Positions 9,067-16,769 of a DNA stretch of 46,701 bases are shown piece after piece. A model generated the notes under the pieces. That model saw only the letters and a program-made list of their open reading frames with translations. It ran no database searches and was not told where the DNA came from. The translations under genes were made by a program, and so were the position numbers. Numbering within the stretch: the stretch's first letter is position 1; each line of letters opens with the position of its first letter. The stretch is from an uncultured Pseudomonadota bacterium (lineage in GTDB: Bacteria; Myxococcota_A; Polyangia; HGW-17): positions 1 through 46,701 of the forward strand of contig CALKWH010000248.1 in the NCBI GenBank assembly GCA_938004375.1, read 5' to 3'.

Positions 9067-9612
9067 ATGAAACGCTTTTCCTCACTCGTCCTGGGCGTGG
9101 CCCTGTTCACCGGGATCACGCTCGCCACCCCGAACGCGGCCCTGGCCCAGTATTCCGGCGATTGCTCCGAGGAGCTCATGAGCGAGCTCGAGGAGGCCGC
9201 CTCCGAAGGCTGGACCCCGCTGTTCTATGACGGCTTCCTGGTCTTCTTCGACGTGAACGGGGTGCCGTACTACTACCTGGACGGGAAGCCGGTGTTCGTC
9301 CCGCAGTTGTGGGAAGGCTACGCAGCCGCGGTGGTGCAGTACCGGACCCACGCGCCCCGCTACCGCGCCTTCCACCAGCGCTTCGAGGCGCCGCGCTACC
9401 GGGTCCGCGTCCGTCACGTCGTCCGTCCGACCGTGGTCGTGCAACGTCCCCGGGTCGTGCAGCGCCCCGTGGTGGTGCATCGTCCGGCCCCGCGTCCCGT
9501 GGTGGTGCGCGCCCCGTCCCGGCCCCGCCAGGTGAGCACGCCGGTCAGCCGGCCCCGCCACCAGCCCGTCCGCCACACCGCCCCCTCCCGTCCCCGCCAC
9601 GGCCGCCGGTAA
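9067..9612 (+). CDS. Exported protein with basic Pro/Arg/Val-rich tail
   Basis: The protein has 181 residues. The start is set by GGAGG six bases upstream. A clear signal peptide (MKRFSSLVLGVALFTGITL, cleavage near ALA-QYS) is followed by a short domain rich in Tyr and Phe (FLVFFDVNGVPYYYLDGKPV). The last 80 residues form a low-complexity tail of Arg, Pro, Val and His (repeats such as VVVQRP and RPVVVHRP) without acidic residues. The tail is strongly cationic and could bind an anionic polymer such as LPS, polysaccharide or nucleic acid; this is inference from charge only. The family is not recognised. The inverted-repeat leader upstream may regulate it. Confidence 0.75.
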   Translation: MKRFSSLVLGVALFTGITLATPNAALAQYSGDCSEELMSELEEAASEGWTPLFYDGFLVFFDVNGVPYYYLDGKPVFVPQLWEGYAAAVVQYRTHAPRYRAFHQRFEAPRYRVRVRHVVRPTVVVQRPRVVQRPVVVHRPAPRPVVVRAPSRPRQVSTPVSRPRHQPVRHTAPSRPRHGRR

Positions 9613-9736
9613 ATCAACAGTACGTGCAGGCAAAACTCTTGCGCCCGTGGTCGGGGCATGCTACATCGGAAGACATGAATTTACGTTGTTATTCAAGGAA
9701 TTTCCAACGTAAATGGCGGTCCGTCGAGGCGGCTGG

Positions 9737-10726
9737 ATGACCCGGTCGCTGCGCCTGACGGACTGGCGGACCCCGATCGTGCTGTTCGGGCTCACCGTGG
9801 CCACCACCACGCTGGCCGGCGCCGCCTATGTCGGTGCGGGCGCGGATCGCTGGTGGGAAGGCCTGCCCTTCTCGCTGCCTCTTTTGGCGATCCTGCTCAC
9901 CCACGAACTGGGGCACTTCCTCGTCGCGCGCCGCCACGACGTGGACGTGAGCCCGCCCTATTTCATCCCGCTGCCGCCCATGCTGGGCATCGGCACCCTG
10001 GGCGCGGTCATCCGCATCCGCGAGCCCATCGCGTCGCGCAACGCGCTGCTGCGCATTGGCGCCGCCGGCCCGCTCTCGGGGTTCGTCGTTGCCCTGGGTG
10101 TGCTCGTGACCGGGATCATCCTGTCGCCAGTGGAGACGCTGCCCCCGGACAACGCCGCCGGGCTGCTCACCGAGGGGAACTCGGTGCTCTACGCGGGCCT
10201 GAAGTATGTCGTGCACGGCGAATGGCTGCCCGGTGCCCGCCGCGACCTGATGATGCACCCCATGGCCTTCGCGGGCTGGATCGGGCTGTTCATCACGATG
10301 ATCAATCTCATCCCGGTGGGCCAGCTCGACGGCGGCCACGTGGCCTTCGCCTGGTTCGGCGAACGTTATCGGCGCGTCTCCGGGAAGATCCACGCCCTGC
10401 TGCCCGCGTTCGGCCTGGTGGTGTTCACTTGGGTGACCCTCGACGAGGTCGCCCGGATGCGGGATCGGGCGCTGCTGGCCGCATTGGGCACCGGACCCGT
10501 CCCGGGTGTCTCCTGGTTGGCCGCCCTGGCCACCGGGTTCGGTTCGGCCATGCCCTGGTTCCTGTGGCCCCTGCTTCTGTGGCTGTTGCAGCGGCTTTCG
10601 GGCGGCGAGGCCCACCCACCAGTGGGTGAGGATGCCCTGACCCGCTGGTCCCGGCGGGTCGCCTGGGCGGTCGCCCTGCTGTTCCTGCTGATCTTCATGC
10701 CGGTGCCCATGCGGGTGTCGTCATGA
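9737..10726 (+). CDS. M50 family (site-2 type) membrane metalloprotease
   Basis: The protein has 329 residues. ATG 9737 with GAGG eight bases upstream is chosen over ATG 9713. It is an integral membrane zinc protease. HELGH near residues 56-60 provides two histidine ligands and the catalytic glutamate. LIPVGQLDGGH in a later segment provides the conserved Asp motif. The FIPLPPMLGIGTLGAVIRI stretch is typical of the soil and plant EGY-like branch of S2P proteins. At least five further hydrophobic segments are visible. Such proteases usually cut transmembrane anti-sigma factors or other membrane substrates. Its stop overlaps the start of the zinc-ribbon gene (ATGA), so the two are translationally coupled. 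Confidence 0.9.
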   Translation: MTRSLRLTDWRTPIVLFGLTVATTTLAGAAYVGAGADRWWEGLPFSLPLLAILLTHELGHFLVARRHDVDVSPPYFIPLPPMLGIGTLGAVIRIREPIASRNALLRIGAAGPLSGFVVALGVLVTGIILSPVETLPPDNAAGLLTEGNSVLYAGLKYVVHGEWLPGARRDLMMHPMAFAGWIGLFITMINLIPVGQLDGGHVAFAWFGERYRRVSGKIHALLPAFGLVVFTWVTLDEVARMRDRALLAALGTGPVPGVSWLAALATGFGSAMPWFLWPLLLWLLQRLSGGEAHPPVGEDALTRWSRRVAWAVALLFLLIFMPVPMRVSS

Positions 10727-11388
10727 GGATTCTGCTCGAATGTTCGGCGTGCAAAAAGATCACGGCGGTGGAGCGGCTGGAGCTCGTGGACGGTCGCTGG
10801 ATGGCCGCCTGCGGCGAATGCGGTCTGCGGGTCCCCGCTCCCATGGGTGACGGTAAGGGCATCGGTGACGGAGACGGAGACGGTGACCGTGACGGTGAAG
10901 GCGTGACCCCGTCGTCACGCGGGGGAGCGGGCTCGGACGCCGTGGCCGGGGTGCCCGACGAGGGCTGTCCGAAGTGCGGCCGTCCCCGTGACGCCGGGTC
11001 CGACAACTGCCCGCGCTGCGGACTGGTCTTCGCGCGCTGGGTGGCCCCCGAGGCGCCCTTCACCACACACCCCGAGTTGAAGGCGCGCTGGGCGGAGCTG
11101 GCCGAGGTGTCGCCCGAGGATTCGCGCCACGACCGCTTCCTGGAGGCCTGCTTCCGGGCCGGCGCGCTCCCGGACGCCGCACGGGCCTACCGGTCGATGG
11201 AAGGGGAAGGACGTCCTGAGCCGATCGCGCGCATCAGGCAGATCCAGCTCCTCTCCCAGATGCAGTTCACCCCCTCGGCGCCGGTGAACCGCCACTGGTC
11301 CCGAGTCATCCTGTGGGTGCTCCTCGGCCTGATCGTGGTCGCCGCCCTGTACCTGTGGACGATCACCCCCGACGATCTGATGCGGTAG
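10723..11388 (+). CDS. Zinc-ribbon protein with C-terminal membrane anchor
   Basis: The protein has 221 residues. The N-terminus carries a four-cysteine zinc ribbon (CSACKK ... CGECG). A Gly/Asp repeat linker follows, encoded by six-base repeats (GDGDGDGDRDGEG), then a second ribbon (CPKCGRP ... CPRCGLVF). A short helical region follows, and a single transmembrane helix lies near the C-terminus (VILWVLLGLIVVAALYLW). The topology suggests a tail-anchored protein with cytosolic ribbons. The ATGA overlap with the M50 protease suggests a partner, adaptor or substrate of the protease. The protein family itself is not named. The gene ends 26 bases before a hexanucleotide array. Confidence 0.8.
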   Translation: MRILLECSACKKITAVERLELVDGRWMAACGECGLRVPAPMGDGKGIGDGDGDGDRDGEGVTPSSRGGAGSDAVAGVPDEGCPKCGRPRDAGSDNCPRCGLVFARWVAPEAPFTTHPELKARWAELAEVSPEDSRHDRFLEACFRAGALPDAARAYRSMEGEGRPEPIARIRQIQLLSQMQFTPSAPVNRHWSRVILWVLLGLIVVAALYLWTITPDDLMR

Positions 11389-11414
11389 TCGTCTCCATCT
11401 CCAACTCCAACTAC

Positions 11415-11436
11415 ATCGAAATCGAAATCGAAATCG
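11415..11436. repeat. Hexanucleotide array (ATCGAA)n, copy 1
   Basis: This is a 22-base run of ATCGAA repeated 3.7 times, in the 69-base gap between convergent genes (zinc-ribbon and Spy-like). The same 22-mer, reverse-complemented, lies at 16722-16743, and a longer array lies at 22731-22757, also between convergent genes. A looser CTCCAA repeat precedes it. Confidence 0.92.
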
Positions 11437-11457
11437 CACGCACCGGTCCGCCCGCGG

Positions 11458-11889
11458 TCAGTCCCCCCGCGGCGGCGGCGGCGGGATGTCCAGCGGTCCC
11501 TGCGTCATGGGTGGGCCCGGCCGCCGACGGGACTTGGCCTCGTCCAGGGCGCGCTGCTGCTGCGGAGTGAGGATCGCCCGGATCTCTCGCTCGACCTGGT
11601 CCTGGATGGCCCGGATGCGGGGGAAGTTCTCGTGCAGGATGGCCTCGAGGGCCGGGTTGTGCTTGTCGTAGATGGCGCGCACCTGCCGGTCCTGCTCCGG
11701 GGTGAGGTTCAACTCGTCGATCATCTGAGGTGGCCGTCCATGGTGGGGGTGCGGCGGCGGATCGCCGGGCCCGCGGGAGGACTGCAGCCAACGGGTCAGC
11801 CCCACGCCGGTGGCCAAGCCCAGGGCGTACAGCAGCACCAGCAGCAGGCCGGAGATCCACTGGAACCGCCGGGGATTTGGCGGGTTCAT
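11458..11889 (-). CDS. Spy/CnrX-like periplasmic metal-sensor protein
   Basis: The protein has 143 residues. ATG at 11889 is preferred, with GGAGG six bases before it and an ATGA overlap with the upstream stop. One N-terminal membrane anchor (ISGLLLVLLYALGLATGVGL) is followed by a periplasmic helical domain. Two LTxxQ motifs (LTPEQDRQV and LTPQQQRAL) place it in the Spy/CpxP/CnrX heavy-metal sensor group. A His-rich stretch (PHPHHGRPP) and a Pro-rich end may bind metal. It is the last gene of a sigma, anti-sigma, sensor triad. In such systems the sensor releases the anti-sigma on detecting a signal. The specific ligand is unknown. Confidence 0.82.
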   Translation of the reverse strand: MNPPNPRRFQWISGLLLVLLYALGLATGVGLTRWLQSSRGPGDPPPHPHHGRPPQMIDELNLTPEQDRQVRAIYDKHNPALEAILHENFPRIRAIQDQVEREIRAILTPQQQRALDEAKSRRRPGPPMTQGPLDIPPPPPRGD

Positions 11890-12218
11890 GGAGCACCTCC
11901 GATCCACTCCAGGATCTCGGCCGAGGTCGGCGCTTCGGACCCGGGAGTCCATTGTACTTCAGGCTGTCCGGTCTGCGGTGTCTCCTCGGCCGGCGCCTCG
12001 CGTCGCGGGGCCAGGCCCTGCAGCGTCAGGACCACGCAGGCGGCGGCAGCCGCGAAGATCGCGGCGGTGCGGGCCCGCAGGTACAGGCCGCGCCACAAGG
12101 AAAGGTCCAGCGCTCGGGCAGCCAGGATCTCGGCAGTGAGCGCGTCGGCCTCGCGGTCGAACTGGCCCGGATCCGGGAACGGGTCCAGGCAGCTCAGGTC
12201 GATCTTGGGATCATTCAT
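11886..12218 (-). CDS. Candidate membrane anti-sigma factor
   Basis: The protein has 110 residues. ATG 12218 has GGAGG six bases upstream and overlaps the end of the sigma gene by eight bases. A cytosolic N-terminal part of about 55 residues precedes one transmembrane helix (AAIFAAAAACVVLTL) and a short periplasmic tail. The size and layout match small anti-sigma factors such as CnrY-type proteins. No sequence motif proves the role. The assignment rests on its position between an ECF sigma factor and a Spy-like sensor, and on overlapping reading frames on both sides. Confidence 0.7.
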   Translation of the reverse strand: MNDPKIDLSCLDPFPDPGQFDREADALTAEILAARALDLSLWRGLYLRARTAAIFAAAAACVVLTLQGLAPRREAPAEETPQTGQPEVQWTPGSEAPTSAEILEWIGGAP

Positions 12219-12756
12219 GAGAATCCTCCCCGTCATCGGGCGCCAGCTGCGCCCGCAGCCTGCGGCGGGCCTCGAACAGGAGCTGGCGGGACATGACCTC
12301 GGAGACCTCCAGCACGGCCGAGATCTCCCCGTGGGTCCAACCCTCCAGGTCGTGCAGCAGCAGAACCTGGGTCTGCGCCTCGCTCAGGCAGGTCACCGCC
12401 CGCAGGAGCTGGTCACGCAGCAGACAGTCCGGGTCCCGGTAGGCCGACTCTCCGGCCGCCCGGGCCTGGGCCTCCCGGGCCAGCCGCGCCCGGCCCTGGC
12501 AAGTGAGGGCCCGGTTGCGGACGATGCGCAGCAGCCATCCGGAGAAGCGCACGGGTTCGCGGCAGCCCTCGATCCCGGAGAAGGCCGACAAGAGCGCGTC
12601 CTGGACCACGTCGCGGGCCTCCTCGGGGGACCGCACGATCGAGAGCGCGCAGTAATAGGCCGCCCGCCAGTGTGCCCGGACCAGCCTGGAGAAGGCCTCG
12701 GCGTCCCCGCCCTTCGCGCGGATCACCAGTTCTTCCACCTCGACTCCGGTCAGCAC
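12211..12756 (-). CDS. ECF-family RNA polymerase sigma factor
   Basis: The protein has 181 residues from GTG 12756, with GGAG seven bases before it. Region 2 is clear (FSRLVRAHWRAAYYCALSIV, then EEARDVVQDALLSAF and RFSGWLLRIVRNRAL), and so is region 4 (LSEAQTQVLLLHDLEGWTHGEISAVL...RRRLRAQL). It directs RNA polymerase to specific promoters in response to an envelope or metal signal relayed by the two downstream gene products. The reading frame stays open far upstream, but that part is antisense to the vWA gene and is not coding. Divergent lipoprotein genes start 136 bases away and are candidate targets. No ECF-type AAC motif could be assigned with confidence. Confidence 0.93.
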   Translation of the reverse strand: MLTGVEVEELVIRAKGGDAEAFSRLVRAHWRAAYYCALSIVRSPEEARDVVQDALLSAFSGIEGCREPVRFSGWLLRIVRNRALTCQGRARLAREAQARAAGESAYRDPDCLLRDQLLRAVTCLSEAQTQVLLLHDLEGWTHGEISAVLEVSEVMSRQLLFEARRRLRAQLAPDDGEDSHE

Positions 12757-12891
12757 GCCACGACTCCAGTCCGCACCCGCGAAGACACCTGCGGACCGCA
12801 GAGTGTTATGCACCAACGGAAAAAAATCAACGGTCAGCTTCTCAATTACATGAGCTGTGCTAGACTCCGAGTACCAACTGGGGGCATTGTC

Positions 12892-14028
12892 ATGAAGAAC
12901 CTCACCCACGCGTTGTTGATCCTGTCCTTCATGTCCGTCGCCTGCACCGGCGTCTCGGGGTTGTCCGAGCTCAACGGCGTGAACAACGTGAACAACGCCA
13001 ACAACAGCAACAACGTGAACAACGACCCCGACGGGACCGTGCCGGACATCACCCAGGACGGCGGGGACGGCATGGTGGGCTGCGATCCGAAGAACTTCAT
13101 CCTGCAGGCCAGCCCCCCCGCCGAGGTCTACCTGGTCATCGACCGCAGCGGCTCCATGCTCGAGCCGGGGGCCACCCCGGGGATGACCCGCTGGGACGAG
13201 GTCATCGCCGCCATGAACACTGCGCTCACGCAGTTCGAAAACTCGGTGCGCTTCGGCCTCGTGCTGTACCCGGCCAATGAAGAGTGCGCCACGGCCGGTC
13301 CCCTGGTGCCCGTGAACCTGAACAACCGGGACGAGATCCTGTTCGAACTGAACCGGGCCGTCCCCGCGGGGGGCACGCCGACCGCAGCCGCCCTGCGCAA
13401 CGCCGCCGCCAGCCTGGTCGACTTCCAGACCCCCGGCTCCCCGCAGTTCGTGGTCCTGGCCACCGACGGCGGTCCCAACTGCAACTACATCCTGAACCCG
13501 ACCCCTGCCTGCGGGTGCACCTACAGCGCGGCCGAGTACTGTTGCACGAACTTTCCCGGGTCCTGCTTCTTCGGTTCCAATTGTCTCGACGACGCCAACA
13601 CTCTCGACGTCATCTCCGAGAACCGCCAGATCCACGGCATCGATACGTTCGTCATCGGCCTATCCGGCACCAACGCCTACATTGATTTGCTCAACGCCAT
13701 GGCGGTCACGGGCGGGCGTCCCCAGACCGGCGGGGCCACCGACTACTACTCTGCGGAGAGCGAGGCGGAGTTGACCGCCGCGCTGCAGTCCATCGCCGTC
13801 TCGGTCATCTCATGCACCATTGAGCTCGATGAACCACCCCTGTATCCGAACTTCGTGCACATCTACATCGACGGGGCCGAGGTTGGCCGCGACGGCACCA
13901 AGACCGACGGGTGGGATTACTCCAACTCCGAGTTGACCGCCATCGAACTGTACGGACCGCCTTGCGACCTGCTGCGCGACGGCGACACCCACAACCTCAC
14001 CGCCACCTTCGCCTGTACGGTCGAATAG
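12892..14028 (+). CDS. vWA-domain lipoprotein with Asn-repeat linker
   Basis: The protein has 378 residues from ATG 12892, with a weak GGGGG site. The signal sequence ends at SVACTG, so it is a likely lipoprotein. A linker of NNV/NNA/NNS repeats follows (about 12972-13023). A von Willebrand A domain comes next: EVYLVIDRSGSMLEPG has the MIDAS DxSxS residues, GGTPTAAAL supplies the MIDAS threonine, and VVLATDGGPNC supplies the second Asp. Cysteine-rich insertions (CGCTYSAAEYCCTNFPGSC) are present. A C-terminal domain of about 75 residues follows. vWA proteins bind protein partners through a metal ion. The gene is first of a co-directional set with the MopE and PKD lipoproteins, divergent from the ECF triad. 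Confidence 0.88.
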   Translation: MKNLTHALLILSFMSVACTGVSGLSELNGVNNVNNANNSNNVNNDPDGTVPDITQDGGDGMVGCDPKNFILQASPPAEVYLVIDRSGSMLEPGATPGMTRWDEVIAAMNTALTQFENSVRFGLVLYPANEECATAGPLVPVNLNNRDEILFELNRAVPAGGTPTAAALRNAAASLVDFQTPGSPQFVVLATDGGPNCNYILNPTPACGCTYSAAEYCCTNFPGSCFFGSNCLDDANTLDVISENRQIHGIDTFVIGLSGTNAYIDLLNAMAVTGGRPQTGGATDYYSAESEAELTAALQSIAVSVISCTIELDEPPLYPNFVHIYIDGAEVGRDGTKTDGWDYSNSELTAIELYGPPCDLLRDGDTHNLTATFACTVE

Positions 14029-14046
14029 GCGGCCCCGGAGAGACCC

Positions 14047-16242
14047 ATGCGCCATCATCTCACCCTGCTGCTCGCCTGTTGCGCGTTCCCCGGGTTCCTC
14101 GCCTGCGACGGCGTGAGCTACTCCAACCGCTCCGGAACGAACACGAACAACGTCAACAACGCGAACAACACCAACAACGTCAACAACACCAACAACCAGA
14201 CCGACCCGGACGTGGACGACGACCTGGACGGGTACACGGAGAACCAGGGGGACTGCAACGACCGCAACCCGGACGTGCGCCCCGGGGTTCCCGAGGTGTG
14301 CGACGACGGCATCGACAACAACTGCAACGGGGCCAGGGACGGTGCCGAGCCCGATCTGGACCTGGACGGCTACGGCCCCTGCGGCGGGGACTGCGACGAC
14401 CAGAACCCCGAGGTGAACCCGTCGCGCCCGGAGCTGCCCGACGACGGCGTCGACAACAACTGCGACGGGATCACCGACGCGGACTTCGACGGCGACGGCT
14501 GGACGGTCGAGGCGGGAGACTGCGACGACGCCAATGCGGCCGTGCATCCCGGGGTCCCCGAGGACTGCTTCGACGGGCTCGACAACGATTGCAACGGTTA
14601 TACGGACAGTGCCGAGCCTGACTTCGACGGCGACGGGGCGGGGCCGTGCAACGGGGACTGCGCAGAGAACAACCTGGCCATCGGGCCCTACGCCACCGAG
14701 ATCCCCGGGGACGGAATCGACAACAACTGTGACTGGCTCATCGACGCCGACCTGGACGAGGACGGCTGGACGGTGGAGAACGGCGACTGCGACGATCTGA
14801 ACGCGGCACGGAACCCGGCGATCCTCGAGACCTGCGGGGACGGGGTCGACAACGACTGCGACGGCACAGTGGACACCGACTGTCTGACCCCCTGCCAGCT
14901 GGCCGAGCTCACGCGCTCCTCGGTGGGCTGCGTCTATTACGCCCTCGACCTCGACAACTATCCCGGGTTCGACGACATGCAGTACGCGGTGGGTATCTCG
15001 AACACCCACGCCACCATCGCCGCCAACGTCCAGATCCAGACCCGTTCGGGGGGCGTGTGGAACACCATCGAGACCAGGTCGGTTCCGCCCCGGACCCTGG
15101 CGCAGTTCAACCTGCCCGACCGGCACGTGGACAACACCAACCTGCTGGGCGCCGGCGCGTACAAGGTCGTCTCGGACCTGCCCGTGATCGCCTACCAGTT
15201 CCAGCCGGTGGACGGCGTGACCTCGTACACCTCCGATGCCTCCCTGCTCTTACCGACGAGCTCCCTCGATCGCTATTATTATGTGCTCAACTGGGGGGTG
15301 GGGCATGGACGAGGCCAATTGAACATCGTGCCTGCCCGGGACAACACTTCCGTCACCATTACCCCCACGGTCAACACCTCCTCCGGGGGAAGTGTCCCGG
15401 CACTCACTGCAAATGTTCCCTACACCTTCAATGGCCTCAATGAGGGTGACTCGCTTCAGATCGAGACTCCCTCGGACGCGGGTTTCAACGGGACCTACAT
15501 ATCAGCGACAGGGCCGATCGCTGTCTTTTCCGGTCATTCATGTTCCAATATTCCGGCCCTATCCTACGGATACTGCGACCACCTGGAAGAGCAGCTCATC
15601 GGCCTGCAGAGCTGGGGCAGGCAGTACGTCGCAGCGCGCATGCCGGTGCGCTCGACTGGCACACCCGAGGTCACGGTATGGCAGGTGTTTGCCTCCCAGA
15701 ACGCTACGACAGTCACCTTCCATGCCAATGCTGCGGTCACCGGGTTGCCTGCCTCCCCTCAGGTTATGAACGCCGGTCAGGTGCTGCAGTTCTCGGTCTC
15801 TGGCAACATGGCTCATCCAGGGGATTTTATTGTCACAGGAGACAAGCCGATTCATGTGATGGCTTATTTGACGGGTTCTGATACCTGCAATGTCTCGCCC
15901 GCCCAGGCCGGTGATCCCGCCATGACCCAGATGGTGCCGGTGGCCCAGTACCTGGACAATTACATCGTGCTGGTGCCGGTGAACTGGATCTACGACTACG
16001 CCATCCTGGTGAAGCCGGTCGGTTCCACCGTGAACATGGACGGGAACCCGGTCGCCCAGGGGGCGTTCATCCCCACGGGGGACGGGCTGGCCTGGGAGGT
16101 CGCGCGGATCTCGGTGCCCGACGGCGTGCACACTTTCACGGGCACGGCGCCCTTCGGCATCGTGATCGTCGGCTACGACTCGTACGACTCGTACGCGTAC
16201 CCAGGCGGTCTGAACATGCAGATCCTGAACCCGATCAACTGA
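14047..16242 (+). CDS. MopE-type metal-binding / IgGFc-like surface lipoprotein
   Basis: The protein has 731 residues. The signal ends at FLACDG (lipobox). An Asn-rich linker encoded at 14138-14198 is followed by five MopE-type modules (GDCDDxNPxxxPG...DGxDNNCDG) up to about residue 280. These are rich in Asp and Asn and resemble calcium or copper-binding repeats. The C-terminal 450 residues resemble the IgGFc-binding N-terminal-like domain seen in many myxobacterial surface proteins (KVVSDLPVIAYQFQP, VFSGHSC, HVMAYLTG). It is probably a surface adhesin. GC content is markedly lower between about 15260 and 15900 than in the rest of the gene. It starts 18 bases after the vWA gene. Confidence 0.87.
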   Translation: MRHHLTLLLACCAFPGFLACDGVSYSNRSGTNTNNVNNANNTNNVNNTNNQTDPDVDDDLDGYTENQGDCNDRNPDVRPGVPEVCDDGIDNNCNGARDGAEPDLDLDGYGPCGGDCDDQNPEVNPSRPELPDDGVDNNCDGITDADFDGDGWTVEAGDCDDANAAVHPGVPEDCFDGLDNDCNGYTDSAEPDFDGDGAGPCNGDCAENNLAIGPYATEIPGDGIDNNCDWLIDADLDEDGWTVENGDCDDLNAARNPAILETCGDGVDNDCDGTVDTDCLTPCQLAELTRSSVGCVYYALDLDNYPGFDDMQYAVGISNTHATIAANVQIQTRSGGVWNTIETRSVPPRTLAQFNLPDRHVDNTNLLGAGAYKVVSDLPVIAYQFQPVDGVTSYTSDASLLLPTSSLDRYYYVLNWGVGHGRGQLNIVPARDNTSVTITPTVNTSSGGSVPALTANVPYTFNGLNEGDSLQIETPSDAGFNGTYISATGPIAVFSGHSCSNIPALSYGYCDHLEEQLIGLQSWGRQYVAARMPVRSTGTPEVTVWQVFASQNATTVTFHANAAVTGLPASPQVMNAGQVLQFSVSGNMAHPGDFIVTGDKPIHVMAYLTGSDTCNVSPAQAGDPAMTQMVPVAQYLDNYIVLVPVNWIYDYAILVKPVGSTVNMDGNPVAQGAFIPTGDGLAWEVARISVPDGVHTFTGTAPFGIVIVGYDSYDSYAYPGGLNMQILNPIN

Positions 16243-16283
16243 CGGCGCCTCTTCCTGCGTCGCGCCGGTCCCGGAGGTGCTCC

Positions 16284-16703
16284 ATGTCCCGCCCCGTCCT
16301 GCCGCTTCTGCTCCTGCTCCTGTTGATTGGTGCCACCCTCGCCTGGTCCGGCTGCCAGAGAAAGCCGAAGGTCGACGCCTCCCCAGGTCGCGCCTGCTTC
16401 AAGATGTACAAACTCGACGCCCAGGGCGCCCGGGTCGAGCCCCCCGGCTCGGTGAAGGTCGGCGAAGAGGTGGGGGTCGACACGACCTGCGCCGATCCCT
16501 GCCGTCACAACTACGACGTGAATTGGGGGGACGGGGACTACGGCACCTCCCAGACGCACAAATATCGGGCCGCAGGGACCTACACGATCAAATACGAATG
16601 CGAGATCAAGCGCACGTCCACCAGGACCAGGAACCACAAGCCCACCAAGAGGAATAGGACCTCACGGTACATGTCCACCCAGTCGATTGTCGTGGTGCAG
16701 TAA
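16284..16703 (+). CDS. PKD-domain lipoprotein
   Basis: The protein has 139 residues. GGAGG precedes the start. A signal of Leu repeats ends at AWSGCQRK, a good lipobox. The mature protein has one PKD-like immunoglobulin fold: VKVGEEVGVDTTC, then NWGDGDYGTSQTHKY and AAGTYTIKYEC. A basic tail follows (KRTSTRTRNHKPTKRNRTSRY). It closes the vWA, MopE, PKD series (42 bases after the previous stop). PKD folds are usually extracellular binding or spacer modules. No partner can be identified. Confidence 0.82.
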   Translation: MSRPVLPLLLLLLLIGATLAWSGCQRKPKVDASPGRACFKMYKLDAQGARVEPPGSVKVGEEVGVDTTCADPCRHNYDVNWGDGDYGTSQTHKYRAAGTYTIKYECEIKRTSTRTRNHKPTKRNRTSRYMSTQSIVVVQ

Positions 16704-16721
16704 AGGTCTGAAGCCGGTCGG

Positions 16722-16743
16722 CGATTTCGATTTCGATTTCGAT
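16722..16743. repeat. Hexanucleotide array (CGATTT)n, copy 2
   Basis: This is 22 bases of CGATTT, the exact reverse complement of the array at 11415-11436. It lies in the 66-base gap between the converging PKD lipoprotein and YD-repeat genes. It has no stem-loop potential of its own and is not a normal intrinsic terminator. Confidence 0.92.
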
Positions 16744-16769
16744 CCGGATCGGGGTCGTGACCCGGCTCT

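Noticed and set aside
11632..12891. Upstream extension of the vWA gene
   Set aside because: The frame is open but runs antisense through the sigma, anti-sigma and sensor genes; a signal peptide begins at 12892.
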